A DNA stretch of 38,835 bases from Proteiniphilum sp. UBA1403 (GTDB lineage Bacteria; Bacteroidota; Bacteroidia; Bacteroidales; Dysgonomonadaceae), in contig DBQD01000073.1 in NCBI GenBank assembly GCA_002305715.1, positions 19,850-58,684 on the forward strand, read 5' to 3'. Of the stretch, positions 1 to 7,551 are shown piece after piece. A model generated the notes under the pieces. That model was not told the origin of the DNA. It saw only the letters and a list, made by a program, of their open reading frames with translations, and did no database searches. The translations under genes and the position numbers were made by a program. Numbering within the stretch: position 1 is the first letter of the stretch; every line of letters begins with the position of its first letter.

Positions 1-270
1 AATGCGATTATCGTGCTGGAAGATTTCAGTTTTGAAGCTCCAAAAACGAGTCGTATAGTAGAGTTGACAAAAAAACTGCAACTGACTGATAAAAAGCTAC
101 TTTTCGTTTTGCCAGAACAAAATAAAAACGTATATTTGTCGGCCCGTAATTTGGGAAAGGTAAAAGTTATAACAGCTTCAGAAATAAACACATACGGAAT
201 CATGAATTGTGGCAACCTGGTGATTACTGAATCATCGGTAGCTGTGATTGATAACCTGTTTAAAGCATAA
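1..270 (+). CDS. rplD: 50S ribosomal protein L4 (3' part, truncated by window edge)
   Basis: The reading frame is open from the first base, so only the last 89 codons of L4 are present. The visible part has the L4 C-terminal fold pattern: an IIVLEDFSF strand, then a helix ending in TKKLQL, then SARNLGKVKVITASEIN and a final strand LVITESSVAVI. L4 is a primary 23S rRNA-binding protein whose extended loop (off the left edge) lines the exit tunnel. In many bacteria it also represses its own S10 operon. It is followed 11 bases later by rplW, the normal S10-operon order, so rplC and rpsJ should lie just outside the window. Confidence 0.96.
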   Translation, partial: NAIIVLEDFSFEAPKTSRIVELTKKLQLTDKKLLFVLPEQNKNVYLSARNLGKVKVITASEINTYGIMNCGNLVITESSVAVIDNLFKA

Positions 271-274
271 GGAG
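269..274 (+). promoter_or_regulatory. Shine-Dalgarno sequence of rplW
   Basis: AAGGAG lies 7 bases before the rplW ATG and overlaps the rplD stop codon. Most genes in this window have no such motif, as is usual in Bacteroidetes, so a clear one is worth recording. It also fixes the rplW start. Confidence 0.6.
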
Positions 275-281
275 TTAAAAA

Positions 282-575
282 ATGAGTGTAATTGTAAAAC
301 CCATATTCACCGAAAAGCAAACGGCCCTCACTGATAAGTTTGAGAACCGTTATGGTTTCATCGTGAAGCCTTCTGCTAACAAGGTTCAGATTAAAAGCGC
401 TATAGAGGAGCTTTATAACGTTCATGTGGAAAGTGTAAACACGATGCAGTATGATGGCAAGAAACGGAGTCGTTACACCAAATCGGGTGTAGTGAACGGA
501 AGTACGCCTGCGTACAAGAAAGCAATCATCACCTTGAAGAAAGGTGAAACCATCGATCTATTTAGCAATATCTAA
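282..575 (+). CDS. rplW: 50S ribosomal protein L23
   Basis: This 97-residue protein has the normal length for bacterial L23. It opens with VKPIFTEKQT, the conserved start of the family. The Glu in TEK corresponds to the position that docks trigger factor and SRP at the tunnel exit in E. coli. The RYGFIVKPSANKVQIKSAIEELYNVHVESVNT stretch is the core of the fold (shown here for recognition of its start RYGFIVKPSANK), and the basic loop GKKRSRYTKSG reaches into 23S rRNA. It sits between rplD and rplB in the S10 operon, with a gap of only 5 bases to rplB. Confidence 0.97.
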   Translation: MSVIVKPIFTEKQTALTDKFENRYGFIVKPSANKVQIKSAIEELYNVHVESVNTMQYDGKKRSRYTKSGVVNGSTPAYKKAIITLKKGETIDLFSNI

Positions 576-580
576 AAAAA

Positions 581-1408
581 ATGGCAATACGTAAATTAAA
601 GCCCACAACACCGGGGCAAAGACACAAGATTATCGGTTCATTTGATAATATCACTGCAAGTGTACCGGAGAAATCTCTTGTTGTTGGTAAGAAATCGACG
701 GGTGGACGCAACAACCAGGGTAAAATGACCATGGGTTATATTGGTGGCGGACACAAAAGACGTTACAGATTAATCGACTTCAAGAGAACGAAAGATGGTA
801 TCCCCGCCGTTGTCAAAAGTATTGAGTATGATCCAAACCGCTCAGCACGCATCGCGTTGCTCTATTATGCAGATGGAGAAAAGACTTATATTTTGGCCCC
901 GAACGGCTTACAGGTGGGAACCACAGTGATGTCGGGGTCTACTGCAGCCCCTGAAGTTGGAAACGCTCTGCCTCTGTCGGTAATTCCTATCGGTACCGTA
1001 GTTCACAATATTGAACTGCGTCCAGGACAGGGAGCCAAGATGGCACGTTCTGCCGGAACTTTTGCACAATTGGTATCGCGTGAAGATAATTACGCGATCT
1101 TGAAGATGCCTTCCGGTGAAGTACGAAAGATCCTCTCTGCTTGTAAAGCTACCATTGGTAGTGTAGGTAATTCGGATCATGCTCTGGAAAAATCAGGTAA
1201 AGCCGGTCGCTCTCGTTGGCTAGGTCGCCGTCCACACAACCGTGGTGTTGTTAAGAACCCAGTGGATCACCCAATGGGTGGTGGTGAAGGACGCGCTTCT
1301 GGAGGTCACCCACGTTCAGCCAAAGGCTTGTATGCAAAGGGCTTGAAAACAAGAGCTCCTAAAAAGCATTCTTCGAAATACATCGTAGAAAGAAGAAAAA
1401 AGAAGTAA
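581..1408 (+). CDS. rplB: 50S ribosomal protein L2
   Basis: L2 is 275 residues here, the family norm. It binds 23S rRNA near the peptidyl-transferase centre and is needed for subunit joining. Visible signatures are the N-terminal KPTTPGQRH, the OB-fold/SH3 core with GGGHKRRYRLIDFKR, and the C-terminal NPVDHPMGGGEGRASGGHP. The last holds the conserved His that in E. coli L2 (His229) lies close to the peptidyl-transferase centre. The C-terminal tail is very basic (KTRAPKKHSSK). It lies between rplW and rpsS. Confidence 0.98.
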   Translation: MAIRKLKPTTPGQRHKIIGSFDNITASVPEKSLVVGKKSTGGRNNQGKMTMGYIGGGHKRRYRLIDFKRTKDGIPAVVKSIEYDPNRSARIALLYYADGEKTYILAPNGLQVGTTVMSGSTAAPEVGNALPLSVIPIGTVVHNIELRPGQGAKMARSAGTFAQLVSREDNYAILKMPSGEVRKILSACKATIGSVGNSDHALEKSGKAGRSRWLGRRPHNRGVVKNPVDHPMGGGEGRASGGHPRSAKGLYAKGLKTRAPKKHSSKYIVERRKKK

Positions 1409-1429
1409 TCTGATTAATTAAACATCACT

Positions 1430-1699
1430 ATGAGCAGATCATTAAAAAAGGGCCCCTATATCAATCTGAAACTCGAGAAGAAGGTTGTAGCCATGAATGA
1501 AAGCGGTAAGAAAGCCGTGATTAAAACATGGGCACGCGCTTCTATGATATCACCCGATTTTGTGGGACATACCATTGCTGTGCACAACGGGAATAAGTTC
1601 ATCCCTGTGTATGTTACAGAAAACATGGTTGGCCACAAATTGGGCGAATTTGCTGTTACTCGTACCTTCCGCGGTCACGCTGGAAACAGAAAGAAATAA
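1430..1699 (+). CDS. rpsS: 30S ribosomal protein S19
   Basis: This is an 89-residue protein with the S19 signatures MSRSLKKGPY at the start, WARASMISPDFVGHTIAVHNG in the middle (first part of the family pattern) and HKLGEFAVTRTFRGH at the end. S19 binds the head of the 30S subunit next to S13, close to the A-site tRNA. It lies in the conserved rplB-rpsS-rplV order and is typical in length and sequence. Confidence 0.97.
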   Translation: MSRSLKKGPYINLKLEKKVVAMNESGKKAVIKTWARASMISPDFVGHTIAVHNGNKFIPVYVTENMVGHKLGEFAVTRTFRGHAGNRKK

Positions 1700-1738
1700 G
1701 AGCAGGGCGCTTAAAGAATAAAGAAAAACAGAAAAGAC

Positions 1739-2152
1739 ATGAGTGCTAGAAAAAGAATATCAGCCGAACAGAGAAAAGAAAGCCGCAAAGAGGTTTCTTT
1801 CGCCGTGTTGAAGAACGTTCCCAGCTCACCGCGCAAGATGCGTTACGTAGCAGATATGGTGCGGGGCATGGAAGTGTTCAGAGCACTGGGCGTTTTGAAG
1901 TTCTCCAACAAAGAGGCCTCAAGCAAAGTTGAGAAATTATTGCTTTCGGCCATTGCTAACTGGGAACAAAAGAATGAACGAAAAGCCGATACAGGTGAGC
2001 TCTATATAAAGACGATTTCCGTGGATGAAGGTACTTCACTGAAAAGACTTCGTCCTGCTCCACAGGGCCGTGGCTACCGGATCCGCAAACGTTCGAACCA
2101 CGTAACTATCGTGGTAGATACATTCAAGAAAGAAGAACAAGAACAAAACTAA
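1739..2152 (+). CDS. rplV: 50S ribosomal protein L22
   Basis: L22 has 137 residues, against about 110 in E. coli. The extra length is mainly a charged N-terminal extension of about 20 residues (KRISAEQRKESRKEV), which I believe is usual in Bacteroidetes. The core starts at VLKNVPSSPRKMRYVADMVR, and the tunnel-lining beta hairpin is the LKRLRPAPQGRGYRIRKRSNH region, where macrolide-resistance changes arise in other bacteria. It ends with a Lys/Glu-rich tail. rpsC starts 4 bases after its stop. Confidence 0.96.
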   Translation: MSARKRISAEQRKESRKEVSFAVLKNVPSSPRKMRYVADMVRGMEVFRALGVLKFSNKEASSKVEKLLLSAIANWEQKNERKADTGELYIKTISVDEGTSLKRLRPAPQGRGYRIRKRSNHVTIVVDTFKKEEQEQN

Positions 2153-2156
2153 GAAG

Positions 2157-2921
2157 ATGGGACAAAAAGTAAATCCGATAGCAAATCGTTTGGGAATCAT
2201 CAAAGGATGGGACTCCAATTGGTACGGTGGAAATAATTATGGTGACACCCTGCTCGAAGACAGCAAGATCCGCAATTATTTGAATGCCCGTCTGTCAAAA
2301 GCAAGTGTATCGCGCATTGTCATTGAACGTACTTTGAAGCTTGTAACAATCACAATTTGTACTGCACGTCCAGGTATCATTATTGGTAAAGGCGGTCAGG
2401 AAGTGGACAAGCTGAAAGAGGAGTTGATGAAGATCACCGACAAAGATATACAAATCAACATATTCGAAATCAAGAAACCGGAACTCGACGCAGTGATTGT
2501 TGCGAACAACGTGGCTCGTCAGATTGAAGGAAAGATTGCTTATCGTCGCGCCGTGAAAATGGCCGTAGCTGCTACCATGAGAATGGGTGCAGAGGGAATC
2601 AAGATTCAGGTTTCTGGACGTTTGAATGGTGCTGAAATGGCTCGTTCGGAAATGTATAAAGAGGGTAGAACTCCATTGCATACATTCCGTGCAGACATTG
2701 ACTATGCACAGGCCGAAGCATTGACCAAAGTAGGAATCATTGGTGTAAAGGTTTGGATTTGTCGTGGTGAAATATACGGTAAAAAAGACCTTGCTCCTTC
2801 ATTCGCCACATCTAAAGACAATCGTCAGCATGCTGGCGGAAACAACCGTGGCGGCTCGAACCGTCCTGAAGGCGGTCGTGGTGGCAACAGACGGAACAGA
2901 AGAAACAACAAAAACGCTTAA
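2157..2921 (+). CDS. rpsC: 30S ribosomal protein S3
   Basis: S3 is 254 residues long. It begins MGQKVNPIANRLGI, the family's conserved start. The type II KH RNA-binding domain carries its GxxG loop as GKGG at residues 77-80. The C-terminal S3 domain holds the SGRLNGAEMARSE motif. From about residue 221 the protein ends in a low-complexity tail rich in Gly, Arg and Asn, longer than that of E. coli S3. S3 forms part of the mRNA entry channel and has helicase activity with S4 and S5. It is followed by rplP after 11 bases. Confidence 0.97.
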   Translation: MGQKVNPIANRLGIIKGWDSNWYGGNNYGDTLLEDSKIRNYLNARLSKASVSRIVIERTLKLVTITICTARPGIIIGKGGQEVDKLKEELMKITDKDIQINIFEIKKPELDAVIVANNVARQIEGKIAYRRAVKMAVAATMRMGAEGIKIQVSGRLNGAEMARSEMYKEGRTPLHTFRADIDYAQAEALTKVGIIGVKVWICRGEIYGKKDLAPSFATSKDNRQHAGGNNRGGSNRPEGGRGGNRRNRRNNKNA

Positions 2922-2932
2922 TTGAAGAAAAT

Positions 2933-3364
2933 ATGTTACAACCAAAGAAAACAAGATTCAGAAGACAGCAGAAAGGGCGCATGAAAGGCATTGCCGGTCG
3001 TGGTCATGAGCTGGCATTCGGTTCTTTTGGGATCAAATCATTGCAATCTAAGTGGATCACCGGAAGTCAGATTGAGGCTGCCCGTATCGCAGTAACGCGC
3101 TATATGCAACGTCAGGGACAGGTTTGGGTACGTATTTTCCCCGATAAGCCTATCACCAAGAAACCGGCCGAAGTGCGTATGGGTAAAGGTAAAGGTAACC
3201 CCGAAGGATTCGTGGCACCTGTTACTCCCGGAAGAATTATATTTGAGATAGAAGGTGTATCGTTTGAAGTGGCAAAAGAGGCACTGCGTTTAGCAGCCCA
3301 AAAATTGCCCGTAACCACGAAGTTTGTGGTTCGGACGGATTATGATTATGAGCAAAAATCGTAA
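2933..3364 (+). CDS. rplP: 50S ribosomal protein L16
   Basis: This 143-residue protein shows the L16 signatures: MLQPKKTRFRRQQKGRMKG at the start, WVRIFPDKPITKKPAEVRMG, and GKGNPEGFVAPVTPGRIIFE. L16 binds beneath the A-site of the 50S subunit near helices 38 and 42 and is one of the last proteins assembled. It follows rpsC and precedes rpmC, the conserved order. Confidence 0.97.
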   Translation: MLQPKKTRFRRQQKGRMKGIAGRGHELAFGSFGIKSLQSKWITGSQIEAARIAVTRYMQRQGQVWVRIFPDKPITKKPAEVRMGKGKGNPEGFVAPVTPGRIIFEIEGVSFEVAKEALRLAAQKLPVTTKFVVRTDYDYEQKS

Positions 3365-3370
3365 AGAGAG

Positions 3371-3574
3371 ATGAAGAAGCAGGAAGAATTAAGAGAACTG
3401 TCAGACAAGGATCTGAAAGAGAGACTGGACGCAGAAGTGCTTGAGTTGACGCAATTGAGGATCAATCACACCATCACTCCGCTCGATAACTCAGGCTCAT
3501 TAAGAGAGAAACGCAGAAATATTGCCCGCCTTCATACGGAGTTGCGTGCCAGAGAGTTGAAAAAACAACAATAA
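3371..3574 (+). CDS. rpmC: 50S ribosomal protein L29
   Basis: This is a 67-residue, two-helix protein. The first helix has the ELRELSDKDLKERL pattern and the second contains LREKRRNIARLHTELRARE, the conserved IARxxT pattern of L29. L29 sits at the exit-tunnel rim beside L23. It starts 6 bases after rplP and ends 7 bases before rpsQ. Confidence 0.95.
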   Translation: MKKQEELRELSDKDLKERLDAEVLELTQLRINHTITPLDNSGSLREKRRNIARLHTELRARELKKQQ

Positions 3575-3581
3575 ACAGAGA

Positions 3582-3839
3582 ATGGAAACGAGAAATTTAA
3601 GGAAAGAAAGAATCGGGGTCGTTTTCAGTGATAAAATGGATAAAACCGTTACTGTTGCTGTAAAATGGAAAGAGAAACACCCTATATATGGGAAGTTCGT
3701 TAATAAAACGAAGAAATTTCACGCCCATGATGAGAAGAATGATTGTCACATTGGTGACACTGTGCGTATAATGGAAACCCGTCCTTTGAGTAAATTGAAG
3801 AGATGGAGAGTGATTGAAGTAATAGAAAGGGCCAAGTAA
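3582..3839 (+). CDS. rpsQ: 30S ribosomal protein S17
   Basis: This 85-residue OB-fold protein carries the S17 signatures: RKERIGVVFSDKMDKTVTV at the N-terminus, KFHAHDE in the middle, and the C-terminal GDTVRIMETRPLSKLKRWR pattern. S17 is a primary 16S rRNA-binding protein of the 30S body. Its stop codon is separated by a single base from the rplN start, which suggests translational coupling. Confidence 0.96.
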   Translation: METRNLRKERIGVVFSDKMDKTVTVAVKWKEKHPIYGKFVNKTKKFHAHDEKNDCHIGDTVRIMETRPLSKLKRWRVIEVIERAK

Positions 3840-3840
3840 G

Positions 3841-4206
3841 ATGATACAGCAAGAATCAAGATTAGCGGTTACCGATAACAGCGGTGCCAAGGAAGTACTT
3901 TGCATTCGTGTACTGGGCGGAACGAGAAGACGTTACGCTTCAGTAGGAGATATCATTGTAGTGAGTGTAAAGAGTGCTATTCCCTCAAGTGACATCAAAA
4001 AAGGGTCTGTTACAAAAGCAATCATCGTGCGCACAAAGAAAGAAATTCGCCGTGCAGACGGTTCATATATACGCTTCGACGACAATGCTTGCGTGTTGTT
4101 AAACAATGCTGGTGAGTTAAGAGGAAGCCGTATTTTTGGACCGGTAGCCCGTGAGTTGCGTAACACGAACATGAAGATTGTTTCGTTAGCACCCGAAGTA
4201 TTATAA
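3841..4206 (+). CDS. rplN: 50S ribosomal protein L14
   Basis: This is a 121-residue protein of the normal L14 length. It starts MIQQESRLAVTDNSGAKE and contains CIRVLGG, IIVRTKKEIRRADGSYIRF and RIFGPVARELR, all conserved in the family. L14 lies on the 50S interface side with L19 and is the docking site of the RsfS silencing factor. It opens the spc-type part of the cluster. Confidence 0.97.
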   Translation: MIQQESRLAVTDNSGAKEVLCIRVLGGTRRRYASVGDIIVVSVKSAIPSSDIKKGSVTKAIIVRTKKEIRRADGSYIRFDDNACVLLNNAGELRGSRIFGPVARELRNTNMKIVSLAPEVL

Positions 4207-4226
4207 TTATTCAACAATCACAGGCT

Positions 4227-4547
4227 ATGACAAAATTACATATAAAGAAAGGTGATACGGTTTATGTGAATTCCGGAGAAGACAAAGGAAAAACAGGCCG
4301 TGTACTGGAGGTTCTTGTGGATAAGAACCGTGCTGTGGTGGAAGGTGTGAACATTGTTTCGAAACATACCAAGCCAAACGCTCAGAATCCAAATGGTGGC
4401 ATTGAAAAGAAAGAAGCCTCTGTGCATATTTCGAAGCTGAACCCGATAGATCCCAAGACAGGCAAACCCACCCGCGTTGGCAGAAAGCTAGACAATAAAG
4501 GTAAATCAGTTCGTTACGCAAAAAAATCAGGGGAGGTAATTAAATGA
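4227..4547 (+). CDS. rplX: 50S ribosomal protein L24
   Basis: L24 is 106 residues. It begins with a KOW motif (KKGDTVYVNSGEDKGKTGRV), followed by GVNIVSKHTKPN and a KEASVHISKLNPIDPKTGKP segment. It is an assembly initiator that binds the 5' domain of 23S rRNA. Its 3' end carries the Shine-Dalgarno of rplE and overlaps the rplE start by 4 bases (ATGA). Confidence 0.96.
   Translation: MTKLHIKKGDTVYVNSGEDKGKTGRVLEVLVDKNRAVVEGVNIVSKHTKPNAQNPNGGIEKKEASVHISKLNPIDPKTGKPTRVGRKLDNKGKSVRYAKKSGEVIK
4530..4536 (+). promoter_or_regulatory. Shine-Dalgarno sequence of rplE inside rplX
   Basis: GGGGAGG lies within the last codons of rplX, 7 bases before the rplE ATG. With the ATGA overlap of stop and start, it suggests that rplE translation is coupled to rplX. 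Confidence 0.55.
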
Positions 4548-5104
4548 GTACGGCAACATACGAAGTAAGTTTAAAGAAAGAATACAAAGAACGGATTGTT
4601 CCTGCTTTGATGAAGGAGTTTAACTACAAATCAGTAATGCAGGTGCCCCGTTTGGAGAAGATCGTAATTAATCAGGGCTTGGGTATTGCTGTGTCCGACA
4701 AGAAAATTATTGAAACCGCCATCAACGAGTTGACAACTATCACCGGTCAGAAGGCAGTTCAAACCTTGTCACGTAAAGACATCTCTAACTTCAAGCTTCG
4801 CCGGAAAATGCCGGTTGGCGTGCGCGTAACACTGCGTCACGAAAAAATGTATGAATTCCTGGAAAGATTGGTACGCGTGGCTTTACCCCGTATTCGCGAC
4901 TTTAAGGGAATTGAAAACAAACTCGATGGCCGTGGTAACTATACCTTGGGCATTCAGGAACAGATTATTTTCCCTGAAATCAACATCGATAATATCAACC
5001 GTCTGTTAGGAATGAACATCACTTTTGTGACAACTGCTCCCACTGATGAGGAAGGTTACGCGCTCCTGAGAGAGTTCGGGTTACCGTTTAAGAAAGACAA
5101 TTAA
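4544..5104 (+). CDS. rplE: 50S ribosomal protein L5
   Basis: L5 is 186 residues, slightly over the E. coli 179. Conserved segments are LMKEFNYKSVMQVPRLEKIV, the 5S rRNA-binding region TGQKAVQTLSRKDISNFKLR with GVRVTLR, and the C-terminal GRGNYTLGIQEQIIFPEI. L5 carries 5S rRNA to the central protuberance together with L18. The start overlaps the rplX stop and has a Shine-Dalgarno sequence, so the start is well supported. Confidence 0.97.
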   Translation: MSTATYEVSLKKEYKERIVPALMKEFNYKSVMQVPRLEKIVINQGLGIAVSDKKIIETAINELTTITGQKAVQTLSRKDISNFKLRRKMPVGVRVTLRHEKMYEFLERLVRVALPRIRDFKGIENKLDGRGNYTLGIQEQIIFPEINIDNINRLLGMNITFVTTAPTDEEGYALLREFGLPFKKDN

Positions 5105-5143
5105 TGAGCGATTAACCAACAAAACGATCAAAAAAGAAAGATA

Positions 5144-5413
5144 ATGGCAAAAGAATCAATGAAAGCCCGTGAGGTGAAAAGAGCCAAAATGATTGCTCGT
5201 TATGCCGAAAAAAGAGCTAAATATTTAGCTGAAGGCGATTACGAAGCTCTTCAATCTATCCCTAAGAACGCTTCACCAGTGAGAATTCACAATCGTTGCA
5301 AGATCACCGGTCGTCCTAAAGGATATATGCGTCAGTTTGGCATTTCCCGCATTCAGTTCCGTGAAATGGCTTCGAAAGGACTTATTCCAGGAGTAAAGAA
5401 ATCAAGCTGGTAA
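5144..5413 (+). CDS. rpsN: 30S ribosomal protein S14, long zinc-free form
   Basis: This 89-residue protein is the long form of S14. Only one Cys is present (in NRCKITGRPKGY), so the two CxxC pairs of the short zinc-binding form are absent. The C-terminal part, RPKGYMRQFGISRIQFREMA, is the conserved rRNA-binding region of the 30S head. It lies in its usual place between rplE and rpsH. Confidence 0.96.
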   Translation: MAKESMKAREVKRAKMIARYAEKRAKYLAEGDYEALQSIPKNASPVRIHNRCKITGRPKGYMRQFGISRIQFREMASKGLIPGVKKSSW

Positions 5414-5465
5414 ATTATTTATAAATATTGTCCCGGTAGGCGGGATCAATTTAAACAATTATTAT

Positions 5466-5861
5466 ATGACAGATCCAATAGCAGATTATTTGACGCGGTT
5501 ACGCAACGCTATCCAGGCGAAACATCGTGTGGTAGAAGTTCCCGCATCAAATCTTAAAAAAGACATCACAAAGATTCTTTTTGAAAAAGGCTACATTCTT
5601 AATTATAAGTTTGTAGAAGATGGACCACAAGGCACCATCATGATTGCATTAAAATACGATCCGGTGAACAAAGTGAATGCCATCAAAAAACTTATTCGCG
5701 TTTCTACCCCTGGCTTGCGTCAGTATGTAGGTTACAAAGAAATGCCACGCGTACTCAACGGGTTGGGTATTGCCATATTATCTACTTCAAATGGAGTAAT
5801 GACAGATAAAGAAGCCCGCGAACAAAAAGTGGGTGGTGAAGTATTGTGTTACGTTTATTAA
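5466..5861 (+). CDS. rpsH: 30S ribosomal protein S8
   Basis: This 131-residue protein opens MTDPIADYLTRLRNAIQAKH and ends with GLGIAILSTSNGVMTDKEAR and GGEVLCYVY, the two hallmark regions of S8. S8 is a primary binder of the 16S central domain. In E. coli it represses the spc operon by binding an mRNA mimic at rplE; I did not see an obvious mimic here. Confidence 0.97.
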   Translation: MTDPIADYLTRLRNAIQAKHRVVEVPASNLKKDITKILFEKGYILNYKFVEDGPQGTIMIALKYDPVNKVNAIKKLIRVSTPGLRQYVGYKEMPRVLNGLGIAILSTSNGVMTDKEAREQKVGGEVLCYVY

Positions 5862-5865
5862 TTTG

Positions 5866-5873
5866 AAGGAGGG
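5866..5873 (+). promoter_or_regulatory. Strong Shine-Dalgarno sequence of rplF
   Basis: AAGGAGGG ends 6 bases before the rplF ATG, an almost perfect anti-SD complement at ideal spacing. This is unusual in a genome where most starts, even of ribosomal genes, lack the motif. Confidence 0.65.
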
Positions 5874-5879
5874 AATAAT

Positions 5880-6434
5880 ATGTCAAGAATAGGAAAATTA
5901 CCCATCGCCGTACCTGCAGGTGTTACTGTGACTGTAGGCGATAACAATTTGATCACAGTCAAAGGACCAAAGGGTGAATTGCAACAGCAGGTGAGCCCTG
6001 GCATGATAGTGAAAATGGAAGACGGTCATTTGGTTATTGAACGTCCTAATGACGAAAAAGATAACCGTGCTAAACATGGACTATACCGTTCTTTATTGCA
6101 CAACATGGTTGTAGGTGTTTCAGAAGGATTCCGTAAGGAGCTTGAACTAGTGGGGGTTGGTTATCGTGTGTCAAACGCTGGTAACATACTGGAGCTCTCT
6201 CTGGGCTATACTCACAGCATCTTTATCGAACTACCCAAAGAAATCAAGGTGGAAACCAAGATGGAGAGAAACAAGAATCCGCTCATTTTATTAGAATCAT
6301 GTGACAAGCAGCTGCTAGGACAGGTTTGTGCTAAGATTCGTTCGTTCCGTAAACCGGAGCCTTACAAAGGTAAAGGTATCCGTTTCGTGGGTGAGCAGAT
6401 ACGTCGTAAATCGGGTAAGACAGCAGGTAAATAA
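5880..6434 (+). CDS. rplF: 50S ribosomal protein L6
   Basis: L6 is 184 residues long with two repeated alpha/beta domains. It begins MSRIGKLPIAVPAGVTV, has ITVKGPKGEL, and the domain-2 motif KPEPYKGKGIRFVGEQIRRK near the C-terminus, the standard L6 signature. L6 lies at the base of the L7/L12 stalk near the sarcin-ricin loop. Confidence 0.97.
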   Translation: MSRIGKLPIAVPAGVTVTVGDNNLITVKGPKGELQQQVSPGMIVKMEDGHLVIERPNDEKDNRAKHGLYRSLLHNMVVGVSEGFRKELELVGVGYRVSNAGNILELSLGYTHSIFIELPKEIKVETKMERNKNPLILLESCDKQLLGQVCAKIRSFRKPEPYKGKGIRFVGEQIRRKSGKTAGK

Positions 6435-6455
6435 TCTACGAAAACTGAAATTGCA

Positions 6456-6800
6456 ATGGTAACAAAGAACGAAAGAAGATTAAAAATAAAAGCTCGTGTA
6501 CGCGGCAAAGTTAGCGGTACTCCCGAGTGCCCTCGTTTGTCCGTATTTAGAAGCAACAAACAGATATATGCGCAGGTCATCGATGATTTATCTGGCAAAA
6601 CACTGGCTTCGGCTTCTTCCTTGAAATTGGAAGATAAACTTCCTAAAAAGGAAATTGCAGCCAAAGTGGGTGAACTGATTGCTCAGAATGCCAAAGAGGC
6701 CGGTATTGAAAAAGTAACCTTCGACAGAAATGGCTACTTGTATCATGGACGTATTAAAGAATTGGCAGATGCTGCTCGTAAGGGTGGGCTTAAATTTTAA
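6456..6800 (+). CDS. rplR: 50S ribosomal protein L18
   Basis: This 114-residue protein shows the L18 pattern: a basic N-terminus (KNERRLKIKARVRGKVSG), RLSVFRSNKQIYAQVIDD, and the C-terminal FDRNGYLYHGRIKELADAAR. It binds 5S rRNA with L5. rpsE starts 5 bases after its stop. Confidence 0.97.
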   Translation: MVTKNERRLKIKARVRGKVSGTPECPRLSVFRSNKQIYAQVIDDLSGKTLASASSLKLEDKLPKKEIAAKVGELIAQNAKEAGIEKVTFDRNGYLYHGRIKELADAARKGGLKF

Positions 6801-6805
6801 CGATT

Positions 6806-7324
6806 ATGGCAGGAATGAATAATAAGGTAAAAACAACAAACGACATCGAATTAAAAGACCGTTTAGTGGCTATTAATCGTACTACCAAAGTGACTAAGGG
6901 AGGCCGTACCTTCACGTTTGCTGCTATGGTTGTAGTGGGCAACGAAGATGGTATTATTGGCTGGGGTCTGGGTAAAGCAGGTGAAGTAACCACGGCTATT
7001 GCCAAAGGGGTTGAAGCTGCCAAGAAAAACCTGATCAAGGTGCCTGTATACAAAGGAACAATTCCTCACGAACAAACAGCTAGTTTTGGTGGAGCAGAGG
7101 TATTCTTGAAGCCTGCTTTTGCTGGTACTGGTGTGAAGGCCGGTGGTGCTATGCGTGCCGTACTTGAAAGCGTGGGAATCACCGACGTATTGGCTAAATC
7201 GAAAGGTTCATCGAACCCACACAACTTGGTTAAAGCCACCATCGCAGCACTCACCGAGTTGAGAGATCCGCTCACTGTTGCTCAAAACAGAGGGGTAAGT
7301 ATTGATAAAGTGTTCAACGGTTAA
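6806..7324 (+). CDS. rpsE: 30S ribosomal protein S5
   Basis: S5 is 172 residues. The dsRBD-like N-terminal domain includes LKDRLVAINRTTKVTKGGR and FAAMVVVGNEDGIIGWGLGK; the C-terminal domain has VFLKPAFAGTGVKAGGAMR and SKGSSNPHNLVKATI. It takes part in mRNA unwinding and decoding accuracy with S3 and S4. The start used (MAGMNNKVK) is likely, though a start four codons in (MNNKVK) cannot be excluded. Confidence 0.97.
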   Translation: MAGMNNKVKTTNDIELKDRLVAINRTTKVTKGGRTFTFAAMVVVGNEDGIIGWGLGKAGEVTTAIAKGVEAAKKNLIKVPVYKGTIPHEQTASFGGAEVFLKPAFAGTGVKAGGAMRAVLESVGITDVLAKSKGSSNPHNLVKATIAALTELRDPLTVAQNRGVSIDKVFNG

Positions 7325-7328
7325 TTAT

Positions 7329-7334
7329 AGGAGG
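7329..7334 (+). promoter_or_regulatory. Shine-Dalgarno sequence of rpmD
   Basis: AGGAGG lies 8 bases before the rpmD ATG in the short rpsE-rpmD gap. It fixes the start of this very small gene. Confidence 0.6.
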
Positions 7335-7342
7335 AATCTGAA

Positions 7343-7519
7343 ATGGCTACAATTAAAGTAAAGCAGACTAAAAGCAGAATAGGCGCTCCGAAAGATCAGA
7401 AACTGACGTTGGATGCACTGGGACTTACCAAAATGCACCGTGTTGTAGAACACGAGGATACACCTGCAATTAGAGGTTTAATTCGCAAAGTGCATCATCT
7501 GGTGACAGTAGTTGAGTAA
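7343..7519 (+). CDS. rpmD: 50S ribosomal protein L30
   Basis: This small gene of 58 codons is easily missed by length filters. The product starts MATIKVKQTKSRIGAPKDQK and has LGLTKMHRVVEHEDTPAIRG, the family signature, then ends HLVTVVE. L30 is a small, dispensable-in-some-species protein of the 50S subunit. Position between rpsE and rplO, the Shine-Dalgarno before it and the matching length make the call secure. Confidence 0.96.
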   Translation: MATIKVKQTKSRIGAPKDQKLTLDALGLTKMHRVVEHEDTPAIRGLIRKVHHLVTVVE

Positions 7520-7551
7520 TTGAATTAATAACGATAAAAAGATATATACAA

